From assembly GCA_937906165.1 (NCBI GenBank), contig CALCYA010000082.1, forward strand, positions 1 to 33,384: 33,384 nucleotides of DNA. Direction: 5' to 3'. The position numbers were made by a program, and so were the translations under genes. This stretch comes from an uncultured Bacteroidales bacterium. Its GTDB lineage: Bacteria > Bacteroidota > Bacteroidia > Bacteroidales > Bacteroidaceae. Shown piece by piece: positions 24,479 to 33,251 of the stretch. Every line of letters begins with the position of its first letter. The stretch's first letter is position 1. Below the pieces are notes generated by a model that was not told where the DNA came from, did not search any database, and was given only the letters and a program-made list of their open reading frames with translations.

Positions 24479-26317
24479 ATGAAAAAGATTTTCTCTTGCC
24501 TTGTTGCAGTGTTGATACTCTTTGTGGTGTCTTGTGGCTCAAATGAAAAAGTCTATTATGCGAGTGATTTCGGCATTGTGCCCGGCACCGGCGAGGATAT
24601 GACGGCCAAGGTGGCGCTTGCCATTGAGACAATCAATGCCGAGTGCAACGGCGAACCGGCCGTGCTGCTCTTCGAGGGTGGCGAGTACGATTTCTATCCC
24701 GACAGCGCCAATGTTCGTGAGTATTATGTCAGCAACCACGACCAGGACAACCCCAAAAAGGTGGCAATTGTTCTCGAGGGTATGAGGAATTTCACTCTCA
24801 AGGGTGGTGACAGGGGTATGGATGCACTCCGCGCCGATTTCATGATGAACGGCCGCATGCTTCCCATTGCCATGGTGGATTGCGAGAACTGTACGCTCGA
24901 CTTTATCGGCGTTGATACGCGTTCGCCGCAGATCACCCAGGTAGAGGTGCTTGAGAATGATGTCGAGAATGGTTACATAACATATCGCATTGCTCCTTAT
25001 GCGAATTACAGGATTGTCGACGGCAATCTGGTTACATATGGCAGTAATTGGGAGTTTACTCCTCAGGCCGGTATTGCTTTTGACGGCGAGACGAGACATC
25101 TTGTTTACCGTACAAGCGACATTGGGGTGGGTGTGTATGGTGTTGAAGAGATTGGACCACGTGTTATACGTGCTCCATGGCGCGATAGCCGCCTTATTCC
25201 CGGTACGGTAGTGGCAATGCGCTCCTATGCGCGCCCCACACCGGGAATCTTCGTGTCGGGTTGCAAGGATATCACAATAAAGAGTACCTCTGTGTATTAT
25301 GCCGAGGGTATGGGCCTTCTTGCTCAAGTTACCGAGAATATCACACTTGAGCGTTTCATAGTCGGCAGACGCAGCAATGAACGCTATTTTTCCACACAGG
25401 CCGATGCTACGCACTTCTCGGGCTGCAAGGGAAAGATTGTTTCAACCGGCGGTATCTACGAGGGTATGATGGATGATGCAATCAATGTGCACGGAACCTA
25501 TCTGCGCGTTACTGAAAGATTGGATGACCATACTCTGGTGGGCCGTTACATGCATGGTCAGGCATACGGTTTCTATTGGGGCGGTGCAGGTGACAGTGTG
25601 CAGTTCGTGCGTTCCGACGTAATGGAGATTACCGAGGGTAACCGCATTGTGGAGATTGTTCCCCATGACAAGGAACAGCTTGCCGGTTGCAAGGAGTTCA
25701 GGATAAAGTTCGAGAAGGTTTTGCCTGCCGACATAGCAGACGGTAAATATGGCATCGAGAATCTCGAGTGGACGCCCGAAGTGGTGTTCAGCGACAATGT
25801 CATACGTAACAACCGTGCGCGTGGTACACTTTTCAGCACTCCCAAGAGCACGTTGGTAGAGAGGAATTTCTTCGACCATACGTCGGGAACGGCAATCCTG
25901 CTCTGTGGCGATTGCAACGGCTGGTTCGAGACGGGTGCCTGCCGCGATGTGGTAATACGTGACAACCGCTTTGTGAATTCGCTCACAAACATGTTCCAGT
26001 TTACGAATGCAATAATATCAATATATCCCGAGATTCCCGATCTCGCCGGCCAACAGAAATATTTCCATGGCGGCAATGGCAAGGGGGTTGTCATTGAGAA
26101 CAATACATTTGAGACCTTTGATGCACCCATTGTATATGCAAAGTCGCTTGACGGCCTTGTGTTCAAGGGGAACAAGGTTATTCAGAACAATGATTATGAG
26201 CCTTTCCATTGGAACAGACACCGTTTCTTGCTTGAGAAGGTTACGAACGTAACAATAGAGGGCAATGATTTTCCTGGTGGCTTCAACGAGGAGAATGATG
26301 TGAAATACAACTATTGA
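24479..26317 (+). CDS. GH110 alpha-1,3-galactosidase, lipoprotein
   Basis: 612 residues from the ATG at 24479, beginning with a SPII signal and lipobox VVSC (Cys19). The frame is open from 24419, but that part precedes the promoter. The body is a right-handed parallel beta-helix. GH110 enzymes remove terminal alpha-1,3-galactose, including from blood-group B antigens. Conserved acidic residues are present: Asp309 in ADATHF and Asp332-Asp333 in MMDDAINVHGTY. Their 23-residue spacing equals that of Asp321 and Asp344/345 in the characterised Pseudoalteromonas enzyme, as I recall it. No acidic run follows the Cys, so surface display is uncertain. The stop overlaps the rluA-like start (TGATG). Whether it acts on branched or linear substrates cannot be judged. 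Confidence 0.87.
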   Translation: MKKIFSCLVAVLILFVVSCGSNEKVYYASDFGIVPGTGEDMTAKVALAIETINAECNGEPAVLLFEGGEYDFYPDSANVREYYVSNHDQDNPKKVAIVLEGMRNFTLKGGDRGMDALRADFMMNGRMLPIAMVDCENCTLDFIGVDTRSPQITQVEVLENDVENGYITYRIAPYANYRIVDGNLVTYGSNWEFTPQAGIAFDGETRHLVYRTSDIGVGVYGVEEIGPRVIRAPWRDSRLIPGTVVAMRSYARPTPGIFVSGCKDITIKSTSVYYAEGMGLLAQVTENITLERFIVGRRSNERYFSTQADATHFSGCKGKIVSTGGIYEGMMDDAINVHGTYLRVTERLDDHTLVGRYMHGQAYGFYWGGAGDSVQFVRSDVMEITEGNRIVEIVPHDKEQLAGCKEFRIKFEKVLPADIADGKYGIENLEWTPEVVFSDNVIRNNRARGTLFSTPKSTLVERNFFDHTSGTAILLCGDCNGWFETGACRDVVIRDNRFVNSLTNMFQFTNAIISIYPEIPDLAGQQKYFHGGNGKGVVIENNTFETFDAPIVYAKSLDGLVFKGNKVIQNNDYEPFHWNRHRFLLEKVTNVTIEGNDFPGGFNEENDVKYNY

Positions 26318-27954
26318 TGCAGTTGCTGCATAGATTCAGACAAGATATTTCGGGTATTGAACTTCCTGTAAGGTTCAATAATCCCTTCTACTATTCACCT
26401 CATCGGTTGTGCATGATTGCCGCCGATGAGGTGCGTGCAAATATGCTCGGCAGTGAGGTTGTTGCCGCAGAGGCTGCCAAAGGTAAGATGTTCGGTGTGC
26501 TGGTGGTGCGCGACAAGGAGGGGAATGTCGGTTATCTTGCTGCTTTCTCGGGGCTTTTCATGGGTAGCAACAATGTCGATGGCTTTGTGCCACCGGTCTT
26601 TGATCTGCAAAATCCCGACGGCTATTTCAAACGTGAGGAGGCTGAGATTTCGGCAATCAACGCTAAGATAAAGGGACTTGAGGCTTCTGCCGAATATATC
26701 GCGGCAAAGAGCGCTCTTGAAGCGGTCAAATGTGCAGCCGATGAAGCCATGGCTGGTATGCGTGCAGAGTTTGCTGCCAACAAGGCCCGACGTGCGCAAC
26801 TACGTGCCGGAGGAGCGCTGACAGCCGATGATGAGTCTACGCTCATCAAGGCAAGCCAGTTCGAGAAAGCAGAGCTTAAACGCGCGCAACGTGCTTGGCA
26901 GGCAAAGGTTCTTGAAAAGGAGGATTTGTTAAAAATATTTACCGATAAAAAGGCTTTGTATGTTGCCGAAAGACGCAGCCGTTCAGCAGCGCTCCAGCAG
27001 TGGCTTTTCAGGCAGTTCGTGATGCAGAACGGACGTGGCGAGAAACGTACACTGCTCGATATCTTCAAGGAGCATCGTGGCTGTATTCCGCCTGCAGGGG
27101 CAGGGGAGTGTGCAGGTCCGAAACTGATGCAGTATGCCTATGCCAATTCGCTTCATCCGCTTGCATTGGCGGAGTTCTGGGTGGGTGAGTCACCTGTGGG
27201 CGAGGTTCGTCGTGACGGCTGTTTCTATGGTGCATGTAAAAGTAAATGCGAACCGATACTTACATATATGTTGCAAGGGCTTGATGTTGAGGAGAACGCC
27301 CTTGAGCACGGTGGTGATATCAAGGCTTTGGAGGTTGTGTATGAAGACGAATGGCTTGTTGCTGTGAACAAACCGAGTGGGGTGCTCTCTGTGCCCGGTA
27401 TTGTAGGAGGTACATCGGTGCAGCAGTGGCTGCGCGAAGAGTATCTTCGTTGTAATGAACTTTTTGTGGTTCATCGCCTCGATATGGCAACGTCGGGCGT
27501 GCTTGTCGCGGCAAAATCAATGGAGGTTTACAAGGCAATGCAGGCATTGTTCGCATCAAGAGATGTGAAAAAGGAGTATATAGCTTTGCTTGACGGGGTG
27601 CCGTCTGCTGATTCGGGTACAATAAGCCTGCCTCTTGCTGCTGATTATGATGCCCGTCCGCGTCAGAAGGTCGATTACCGCAACGGCAAGGAGGCTGTGA
27701 CACGTTACGATATTCTTGATGTTGTAGGCTACAAAGGCAAACAGTGTGCTCTGGTTCGCTTTGAGCCTCTTACCGGGCGTACGCATCAGCTTCGTGTTCA
27801 TTCTGCCTACAAGGACGGGCTCGACGTGCCCATTGTGGGCGATGCTCTCTACGGCAGGCTTGCCGACAGGCTCATGCTGCACGCCGCATCGCTTGAGTTC
27901 CGTCATCCTGTGACGGGTGAAAAAGTTTCTATTACTGCAAAAATCCCATTTTAA
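26317..27954 (+). CDS. RluA-family pseudouridine synthase with long N-terminal extension
   Basis: 545 residues from the ATG at 26317, which shares one base with the GH110 stop. The catalytic domain covers about residues 340-540: LEVVYEDEWLVAVNKPSGVLSVPG, the motif HRLDMATSG with catalytic Asp389, and FEPLTGRTHQLRVH. It isomerises uridine to pseudouridine in rRNA or tRNA. The N-terminal about 330 residues include a coiled coil (about 105-230) and a block with FYGACKSKCEPIL whose Cys residues could bind metal. This extended form is common among RluA-like proteins of Bacteroidetes and some gammaproteobacteria. The target uridine is unknown. It is cotranslated with a glycosidase, an unexpected partner. 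Confidence 0.88.
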   Translation: MQLLHRFRQDISGIELPVRFNNPFYYSPHRLCMIAADEVRANMLGSEVVAAEAAKGKMFGVLVVRDKEGNVGYLAAFSGLFMGSNNVDGFVPPVFDLQNPDGYFKREEAEISAINAKIKGLEASAEYIAAKSALEAVKCAADEAMAGMRAEFAANKARRAQLRAGGALTADDESTLIKASQFEKAELKRAQRAWQAKVLEKEDLLKIFTDKKALYVAERRSRSAALQQWLFRQFVMQNGRGEKRTLLDIFKEHRGCIPPAGAGECAGPKLMQYAYANSLHPLALAEFWVGESPVGEVRRDGCFYGACKSKCEPILTYMLQGLDVEENALEHGGDIKALEVVYEDEWLVAVNKPSGVLSVPGIVGGTSVQQWLREEYLRCNELFVVHRLDMATSGVLVAAKSMEVYKAMQALFASRDVKKEYIALLDGVPSADSGTISLPLAADYDARPRQKVDYRNGKEAVTRYDILDVVGYKGKQCALVRFEPLTGRTHQLRVHSAYKDGLDVPIVGDALYGRLADRLMLHAASLEFRHPVTGEKVSITAKIPF

Positions 27955-27980
27955 GTGAGTGTTGTGCGCTTTTGGCTTCG

Positions 27981-28102
27981 GGGTCTATAGGGTCCACGGG
28001 GGCAATAGGGTCCTTAGGGTTGCGCGTTCCCTAAAGACTCTAAGGACTTTAAAGACCCTAAGGACCCTAAGGTACTCAAGGAACTCAAAGGAATTCAAGG
28101 CT
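27981..28102. repeat. 9-bp-periodic repeat block with inverted arms
   Basis: Right part 28031-28102: eight degenerate 9-nt units in a row (ctaaagact, ctaaggact, ttaaagacc, ctaaggacc, ctaaggtac, tcaaggaac, tcaaaggaa, ttcaaggct). Left part 27981-28025: units in the opposite orientation with the same period (gggtctata, gggtccacg, ggggcaata, gggtcctta, gggttgcgc). TAGGGTCCTTAGGGT (28006-28020) is the exact complement of ACCCTAAGGACCCTA (28055-28069), giving a 15-bp stem with a 34-nt loop. A run of eight T follows at 28110-28117. It begins 27 nt past the rluA-like stop. It may act as a terminator, but the periodicity goes beyond a simple hairpin. Confidence 0.8.
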
Positions 28103-28129
28103 ATACTGATTTTTTTTCGTTAATTTTAG

Positions 28130-28159
28130 TTGTTGTATGTTCTAATAGTTATATATTTA
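28130..28159 (+). promoter_or_regulatory. Possible promoter of the GH123-GH33 gene
   Basis: TTG (28130-28132), 19-nt spacer, TATATTTA (28152-28159), one mismatch from TAnnTTTG. Transcription would begin near 28166, leaving an A/T-rich leader of about 67 nt. The surrounding sequence is so A/T-rich that chance matches are likely. Confidence 0.35.
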
Positions 28160-28232
28160 CAAAATAATTGATATAATGGCTATTTGTGTGACTTTGGAAT
28201 ATTCTATATTTTAACTTAATAATTAACCTTTT

Positions 28233-31200
28233 ATGAAAATCAAATCACTGATTCTTTCGGCGTTGTCTGCACTATTCATTTGTGCGGGTGCAAATGCCCA
28301 GAGTGACTACTATGTAGTCCATGGTGCTGACGAGAACGTGACCCATGGTACACACTACCCGATAGCGGTAGGTATCGTAGGTACACACAGTGCTCAGCAG
28401 CAGGTAAACAATATTGCTTCGGCACCACGTTGTGCTGCGTACTTTGACAAGACTGACAATGTCTTTGAAGTAAAGCGTGGCGAGACTGTCACTCCTCTCA
28501 TCACCATCAACGGTTCTTGGATGCACGGTTATGTATTCGTTGACTGGGATAACAGCAAACAGTTCGAAGTGAATCTCCAGGGTGAGGGCCCTTACACAAA
28601 GGGTGAGGGCAATGAGCTTATGTGCTGGTCGCTCTATGGCAAGAATACCAACGGCGATACAGGCTGGAACAGTGCCGGAATCTATCAGGCAAACGGTGAT
28701 GTGCTTGCTCCGGGCTCATTCAATGTGCCTACTGATGTTGAGGACGGTGCAGTGTTCCGTATGCGTTACGCAGTAATGTGGAACTGTATTGACCCGTCTG
28801 GTAACTATGCTAACTTCATCAGTGACGGTGGTTCTATCATTGACGTTATGCTCAAGGTGAGCGGTGATGCCGGTGACATTGAGGTAAGCTATCCTATTGA
28901 TGAGTACGATGAACCACGCGTGGGTACAACTCCTGATGAGGCTTCCTGGAATGCGCTTCCCGATGGTTTGAACGCTACATGGGCTTCGCGCGACGTTCAC
29001 TACAAACTTCACGAGGTTCCACAGGTTACCCAGAAGGACGAGGCTACCATAAACGCATGGAAGGGCGAGCGCGCCAACATCCAGGCTGTCCTCTACAGCA
29101 AGAGTGACCAGGGCACAATGACTGTGCGCATGACAGAATGGAAGAAAGACGGTGTCTCTACCGGTATCAACGGCGGTGACGCACGCTTTGTAAACTATGT
29201 AATCACCGATGATTATGTAGCTTGTGGAAATCACCCGATGACATTGCCACAGTGGCTTGTTGCCGATGTCATTGACCAGGATAAGCCACACGCAGTCCCT
29301 GCAATGGAGACACGTCCCGTGTGGTGTACAATCGAGGTTCCCCGCGATGCCGAGGCCGGTGAGTATACAACAGCACTTGAGGTTGTTGATGCCGACGGCA
29401 ATGTGGTGAAGAGCCTTGCTCTGAACATTGTTGTCGATTCTCACTCACTGCCGACAGTTGCCGACCAGAAATTCCACCTCGACTTCTGGCAGCAGCCATA
29501 TTCGGTTAGCCGTTACTATCAGGTAGAGCGTTGGAGCGATGAGCACCTCGAGGCTCTGCGTCCTTACCTTGCGGCTCTGGGCCGTGCCGGTCAGCGCGTG
29601 GTGACTGCAATCCTCTTCTACGAGCCATGGGGCGAGCAGACACATGACCTGTTTGATCCTATGATAGAGACTATCAGGCTTGCCGACGGTACATGGGAAT
29701 ATGATTATGCTGTTTTCGATGCATACGTTGAGCTTTGCGCGGAGTATGGTATCGACAAGCAGATAAACTGCTTCAGCATGTTGCCATGGGACATGAGCTT
29801 CCGTTACTTTGATGATGAGGCCGGTGAATATAAGGTCCTTTCAACAAATTACTCATCTACAGAGTATAAGAATCTGTGGACAAACTTCCTTACGTCATTC
29901 AAGGCTCACTTGATTGAGAAAGGTTGGTTCGAGAAGACCTGCATCGCTGTTGATGAACGTGGCGAGGATGCTATGCTGAAGGCATACGACATTGCGAATG
30001 GGCTGGGCTTCAAGATGGCTTTGGCGGGTAACTACCACAGTTCACTTTGCAGTATATTGCATGACAAGTGTGTCCAGCTCGGTCAGGAGCACCTCTTTAC
30101 AGCAGATCAGCTTGCAAGCCGCAAGGCTAAGGGTCAGGTGACCACTTTCTACACAAGCTGCGCAAACAGCGAGCCTAACATCTACAGTAATTCATTCCCT
30201 GCAGAGGCTGCATATCTGCCAATCTATGCTGCAGCAATGAACCTTGACGGTTATCTGCACTGGGCATGGATCAACTGGGATGAGCATCCTCTCACCGATA
30301 CACGTTTCCGCAAGTTCGGTGCAGGCGATACTTATTGCTACTATCCGGGTAACCGTTCAAGCGTACGCTTCGAGCGCCTTATCGAGGGTATACACCAATA
30401 CGAGAAGATCCAGATTCTGCGCGAGGAGTATAAGAACGATGCCGAGAAACTTGCTGCATTGAATGCTCTCCTCGGACGCTTTACAGGATCAATCGCAGGT
30501 GAGGAGTGTGCAGCAGTTGTGAATGACCTTGAGGACTTCCTCAACGGCAAGGAGGTAGAGATTCCCGAGGCAAAGGATGTTACGACAGGTTATTATCACC
30601 TCGTGAGCAAGGCTACTGCACGTACCGAGCACCTCTACAACAATGCTCTTCTCAACGGCAATAGCATGCGCTTTACACTCCAGTCAAATTCTATGGTAAA
30701 TACCAACAATGGTATCTGGTACATTGAGGTAAAGGACAACAATAAGCTCGGTATCAAGAATGGTGACGGTAACAATATTGTTGCCGGTGCAAACTGGGGC
30801 GGTTCTATTGCCGGTTCATACAGCGAACTTACCATCGGTTCCACAAATGATGTGGGCGAGTACCGCTACTATTACTTCACCGAGGCCCTGAACTGTACCA
30901 ATGGTGGCGCTAACTTCAAGCTGAGTGGTGTTGACTTCCTCACTACATGGACCGACGGCGGCCCATCTGCAGATGATAACCAGTGGCGTTTTGAGCGCGT
31001 AGATATGGAGGGAATGAGCGTTTTCGAGGTTGTCATCGAGAATAACCCTGATGTATATGTTACATATACCAACGGTGCAACAGTGGAGAATGCCTTCAAC
31101 GGTGGCTTCTTCATCACTTCAACCCCTATCACAAGCGACAAGCTCTCTGTTTCGATGGTAGGAAACACACTTAACGGTGCCGACATTACAGTCGATGGCA

Positions 31201-33251
31201 ACACCATCAAGGTCACAAACATCGATGCAGCGGCAGTTCCAGTAAAGCAGGACCTCTACAATACAAGTAAAGGTGACGGTGTCATTCCGCCATACCGTAT
31301 CCCCGGTATCACAACAGCAAGCAACGGCCGTCTTATCACAGCTGCCGCACGTCTTGTATGCGGAACTGACCCCGGTTACGGTCAGGTAGACGTGGTATGC
31401 CGTACAAGTGACGACAATGGTGAGACTTGGAGCGACATGATTGATGTAGCTGTGGGTACAGGCAAGACTTCTGCCACAGTAAACTACTTTGATACAGCTT
31501 TCGGTGACCCTGCAATCGTGGCAGACCGTACAAGTGACGAGGTACTTGTCATTGCAGTTGCCGGATGTACAGTTTACGGCAATGGCAATACAACACGCCA
31601 GAATCCTAATATGATTGCTACAATCCACAGTAAGGACAACGGCGAGACATGGGAAAAGCCAGTTGATGTAACCGAGCAGATTTATAGTCTTTTTGATGAG
31701 GGTAACCCTATTCAGGCAGCTTTTGTCGGCGGTGGTAAGGTGTTCCAGAGCCGTATAGTCAAGAAGGATAAGTATTACCGTCTGTACGCAGCCATGTGTG
31801 CACGTCCTAACGGTAACCGTGTAATCTATTCCGATGACTTCGGCCGCACATGGCAGGCTCTCGGCGGTGCATCGGCTCTGCCTGTCCCAGGTGGTGACGA
31901 GCCCAAGTGCGAGGAGATGCCCGACGGCCGTGTAATTGTATCAAGCCGTGTAGGCGGTGGACGTATCTACAACATATACACCTACAGCAACACCCTTGAG
32001 GGTGAGGGCGAGTGGAGTACATCAGTAAAGAGTACATTCGCAGGCTCAGGCCTCACACCCGGCGGTAACTCAACAAACGGTGAAATCCTCATCGTTCCTG
32101 TAAAGCGTAACAGCGACAACAAGGAGATGTACCTTGCGCTCCAGTCACTGCCTACAGGTAGCGGCCGTACAAACGTGGGTATCTTCTATAAGGAGTTGAC
32201 CGATATGACCGACCTCAACAGCGTTGCAAACTTCGCTATCGATTGGAACGGCTTCTATCAGGTGAGCAACACTGCATCGGCTTACAGTTCAATGGACCTC
32301 CAGGCCGACAACAGAATCGGTTTCATCTACGAGGAGACACTGACAGGCTTCGGTAAACGCAATAACCCTGTATCAACCTGTTTCCCGACAGGTGCAGGTC
32401 AGCATAACTTCGACGGCTTCGACAACCTTTATGTTGCATATGACCTCGAGTACATCACAGGCGGTGAATACAGCATCAAACGCGATGTAGACCGTCGTGC
32501 GTTCCTTCAGGATTACTTTACAGCAGTTGTTGAGGAAGCAGCCGTGTCAGAGACATTGCAGGCAAACGTTGCTGCTGCCCTTGCTGCATTGAGCGAGGAG
32601 CCTACGACAGCCGAGGTTGACGAAATCTATGCGCTCCTTGCTGGTGAGGAGCCTGCGGACAAGTGGGACGGCAAGATGCTTACCTTCACCAACGTTCAGC
32701 AGAGCGGTAAGGAGTATGTGCTTTACATTGATGACAGCAACAAACTGAATGTCAGCACCTCTACAGCCGAGGAACTCGGTGAGGCAGCGCAGTTCGTATG
32801 TAAGAAAGAGGAGAGCGGCAAGTACAGCTTCTACAACGAGGCAAAGAAGCTTTATATGATTTGGCGTGCCGGCAAAAATTACGGCTATAACGACAATGCC
32901 GGTACTCTCGACACATATAACGCTACATACTGCGACTGGAGCATCAATGACGCCAGCACAACAGTTGCCGACACATATTATATTGTAAGCAAACGTGCTG
33001 ATGGTACAACCGACGGTTCTATTGTCATTATGTCTGCCACTGGCGCTTTTGACTCCTTTTCAAATGCTATCGGCTATGCAAGCAACTACAGTAACCTCTT
33101 TCGCATCAGCGTAGCAGATATCGATACCGGCATTGATGAGGTGGCAGGTGTGAATGTAGTCAAGGGTATCTATGACCTCCAGGGCCGTAAGGTAGAGAAT
33201 CCTTCAAAGGGTATCTACGTTATCAATGGCAAAAAGGTCTTGATCAAGTAA
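28233..33251 (+). CDS. Secreted GH123-like / GH33 sialidase fusion protein
   Basis: 1672 residues; signal peptide to about residue 22 (ending AGANAQ). Residues 25-215 form a beta-rich N-terminal domain. Residues about 232-770 resemble GH123/DUF4091 beta-N-acetylgalactosaminidases (HLDFWQQPYSVSRYY, then Asp574-Glu575 in IAVDERGED as the expected catalytic pair). Residues about 782-930 look like a carbohydrate-binding beta-trefoil. Residues about 1004-1420 are a GH33 sialidase: YRIP (1021-1024), Asp boxes at 1059, 1133 and 1200 (SxDxGxTW), Arg triad 1022/1239/1312, acid-base Asp1046, Glu1228 and nucleophile Tyr1351. A helical linker and a second trefoil-like domain follow. The tail (about 1628-1672, GIYDLQGRKV...GIYVINGKKV) resembles type IX secretion sorting tails. 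Likely substrates are sialylated, GalNAc-bearing host glycans. Confidence 0.82.
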   Translation: MKIKSLILSALSALFICAGANAQSDYYVVHGADENVTHGTHYPIAVGIVGTHSAQQQVNNIASAPRCAAYFDKTDNVFEVKRGETVTPLITINGSWMHGYVFVDWDNSKQFEVNLQGEGPYTKGEGNELMCWSLYGKNTNGDTGWNSAGIYQANGDVLAPGSFNVPTDVEDGAVFRMRYAVMWNCIDPSGNYANFISDGGSIIDVMLKVSGDAGDIEVSYPIDEYDEPRVGTTPDEASWNALPDGLNATWASRDVHYKLHEVPQVTQKDEATINAWKGERANIQAVLYSKSDQGTMTVRMTEWKKDGVSTGINGGDARFVNYVITDDYVACGNHPMTLPQWLVADVIDQDKPHAVPAMETRPVWCTIEVPRDAEAGEYTTALEVVDADGNVVKSLALNIVVDSHSLPTVADQKFHLDFWQQPYSVSRYYQVERWSDEHLEALRPYLAALGRAGQRVVTAILFYEPWGEQTHDLFDPMIETIRLADGTWEYDYAVFDAYVELCAEYGIDKQINCFSMLPWDMSFRYFDDEAGEYKVLSTNYSSTEYKNLWTNFLTSFKAHLIEKGWFEKTCIAVDERGEDAMLKAYDIANGLGFKMALAGNYHSSLCSILHDKCVQLGQEHLFTADQLASRKAKGQVTTFYTSCANSEPNIYSNSFPAEAAYLPIYAAAMNLDGYLHWAWINWDEHPLTDTRFRKFGAGDTYCYYPGNRSSVRFERLIEGIHQYEKIQILREEYKNDAEKLAALNALLGRFTGSIAGEECAAVVNDLEDFLNGKEVEIPEAKDVTTGYYHLVSKATARTEHLYNNALLNGNSMRFTLQSNSMVNTNNGIWYIEVKDNNKLGIKNGDGNNIVAGANWGGSIAGSYSELTIGSTNDVGEYRYYYFTEALNCTNGGANFKLSGVDFLTTWTDGGPSADDNQWRFERVDMEGMSVFEVVIENNPDVYVTYTNGATVENAFNGGFFITSTPITSDKLSVSMVGNTLNGADITVDGNTIKVTNIDAAAVPVKQDLYNTSKGDGVIPPYRIPGITTASNGRLITAAARLVCGTDPGYGQVDVVCRTSDDNGETWSDMIDVAVGTGKTSATVNYFDTAFGDPAIVADRTSDEVLVIAVAGCTVYGNGNTTRQNPNMIATIHSKDNGETWEKPVDVTEQIYSLFDEGNPIQAAFVGGGKVFQSRIVKKDKYYRLYAAMCARPNGNRVIYSDDFGRTWQALGGASALPVPGGDEPKCEEMPDGRVIVSSRVGGGRIYNIYTYSNTLEGEGEWSTSVKSTFAGSGLTPGGNSTNGEILIVPVKRNSDNKEMYLALQSLPTGSGRTNVGIFYKELTDMTDLNSVANFAIDWNGFYQVSNTASAYSSMDLQADNRIGFIYEETLTGFGKRNNPVSTCFPTGAGQHNFDGFDNLYVAYDLEYITGGEYSIKRDVDRRAFLQDYFTAVVEEAAVSETLQANVAAALAALSEEPTTAEVDEIYALLAGEEPADKWDGKMLTFTNVQQSGKEYVLYIDDSNKLNVSTSTAEELGEAAQFVCKKEESGKYSFYNEAKKLYMIWRAGKNYGYNDNAGTLDTYNATYCDWSINDASTTVADTYYIVSKRADGTTDGSIVIMSATGAFDSFSNAIGYASNYSNLFRISVADIDTGIDEVAGVNVVKGIYDLQGRKVENPSKGIYVINGKKVLIK

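Noticed and set aside
24539..25414. 291-residue open frame on the minus strand opposite the GH110 gene
   Set aside because: Fully antisense to a gene with conserved catalytic motifs, and no family is recognisable in it.
27981..28102. CRISPR array
   Set aside because: Units are only 9 nt, degenerate and contiguous with no spacers, and no cas gene is near.
28716..29444. 242-residue open frame on the minus strand opposite the GH123-GH33 gene
   Set aside because: Shadow of the coding strand; no start signal or domain.
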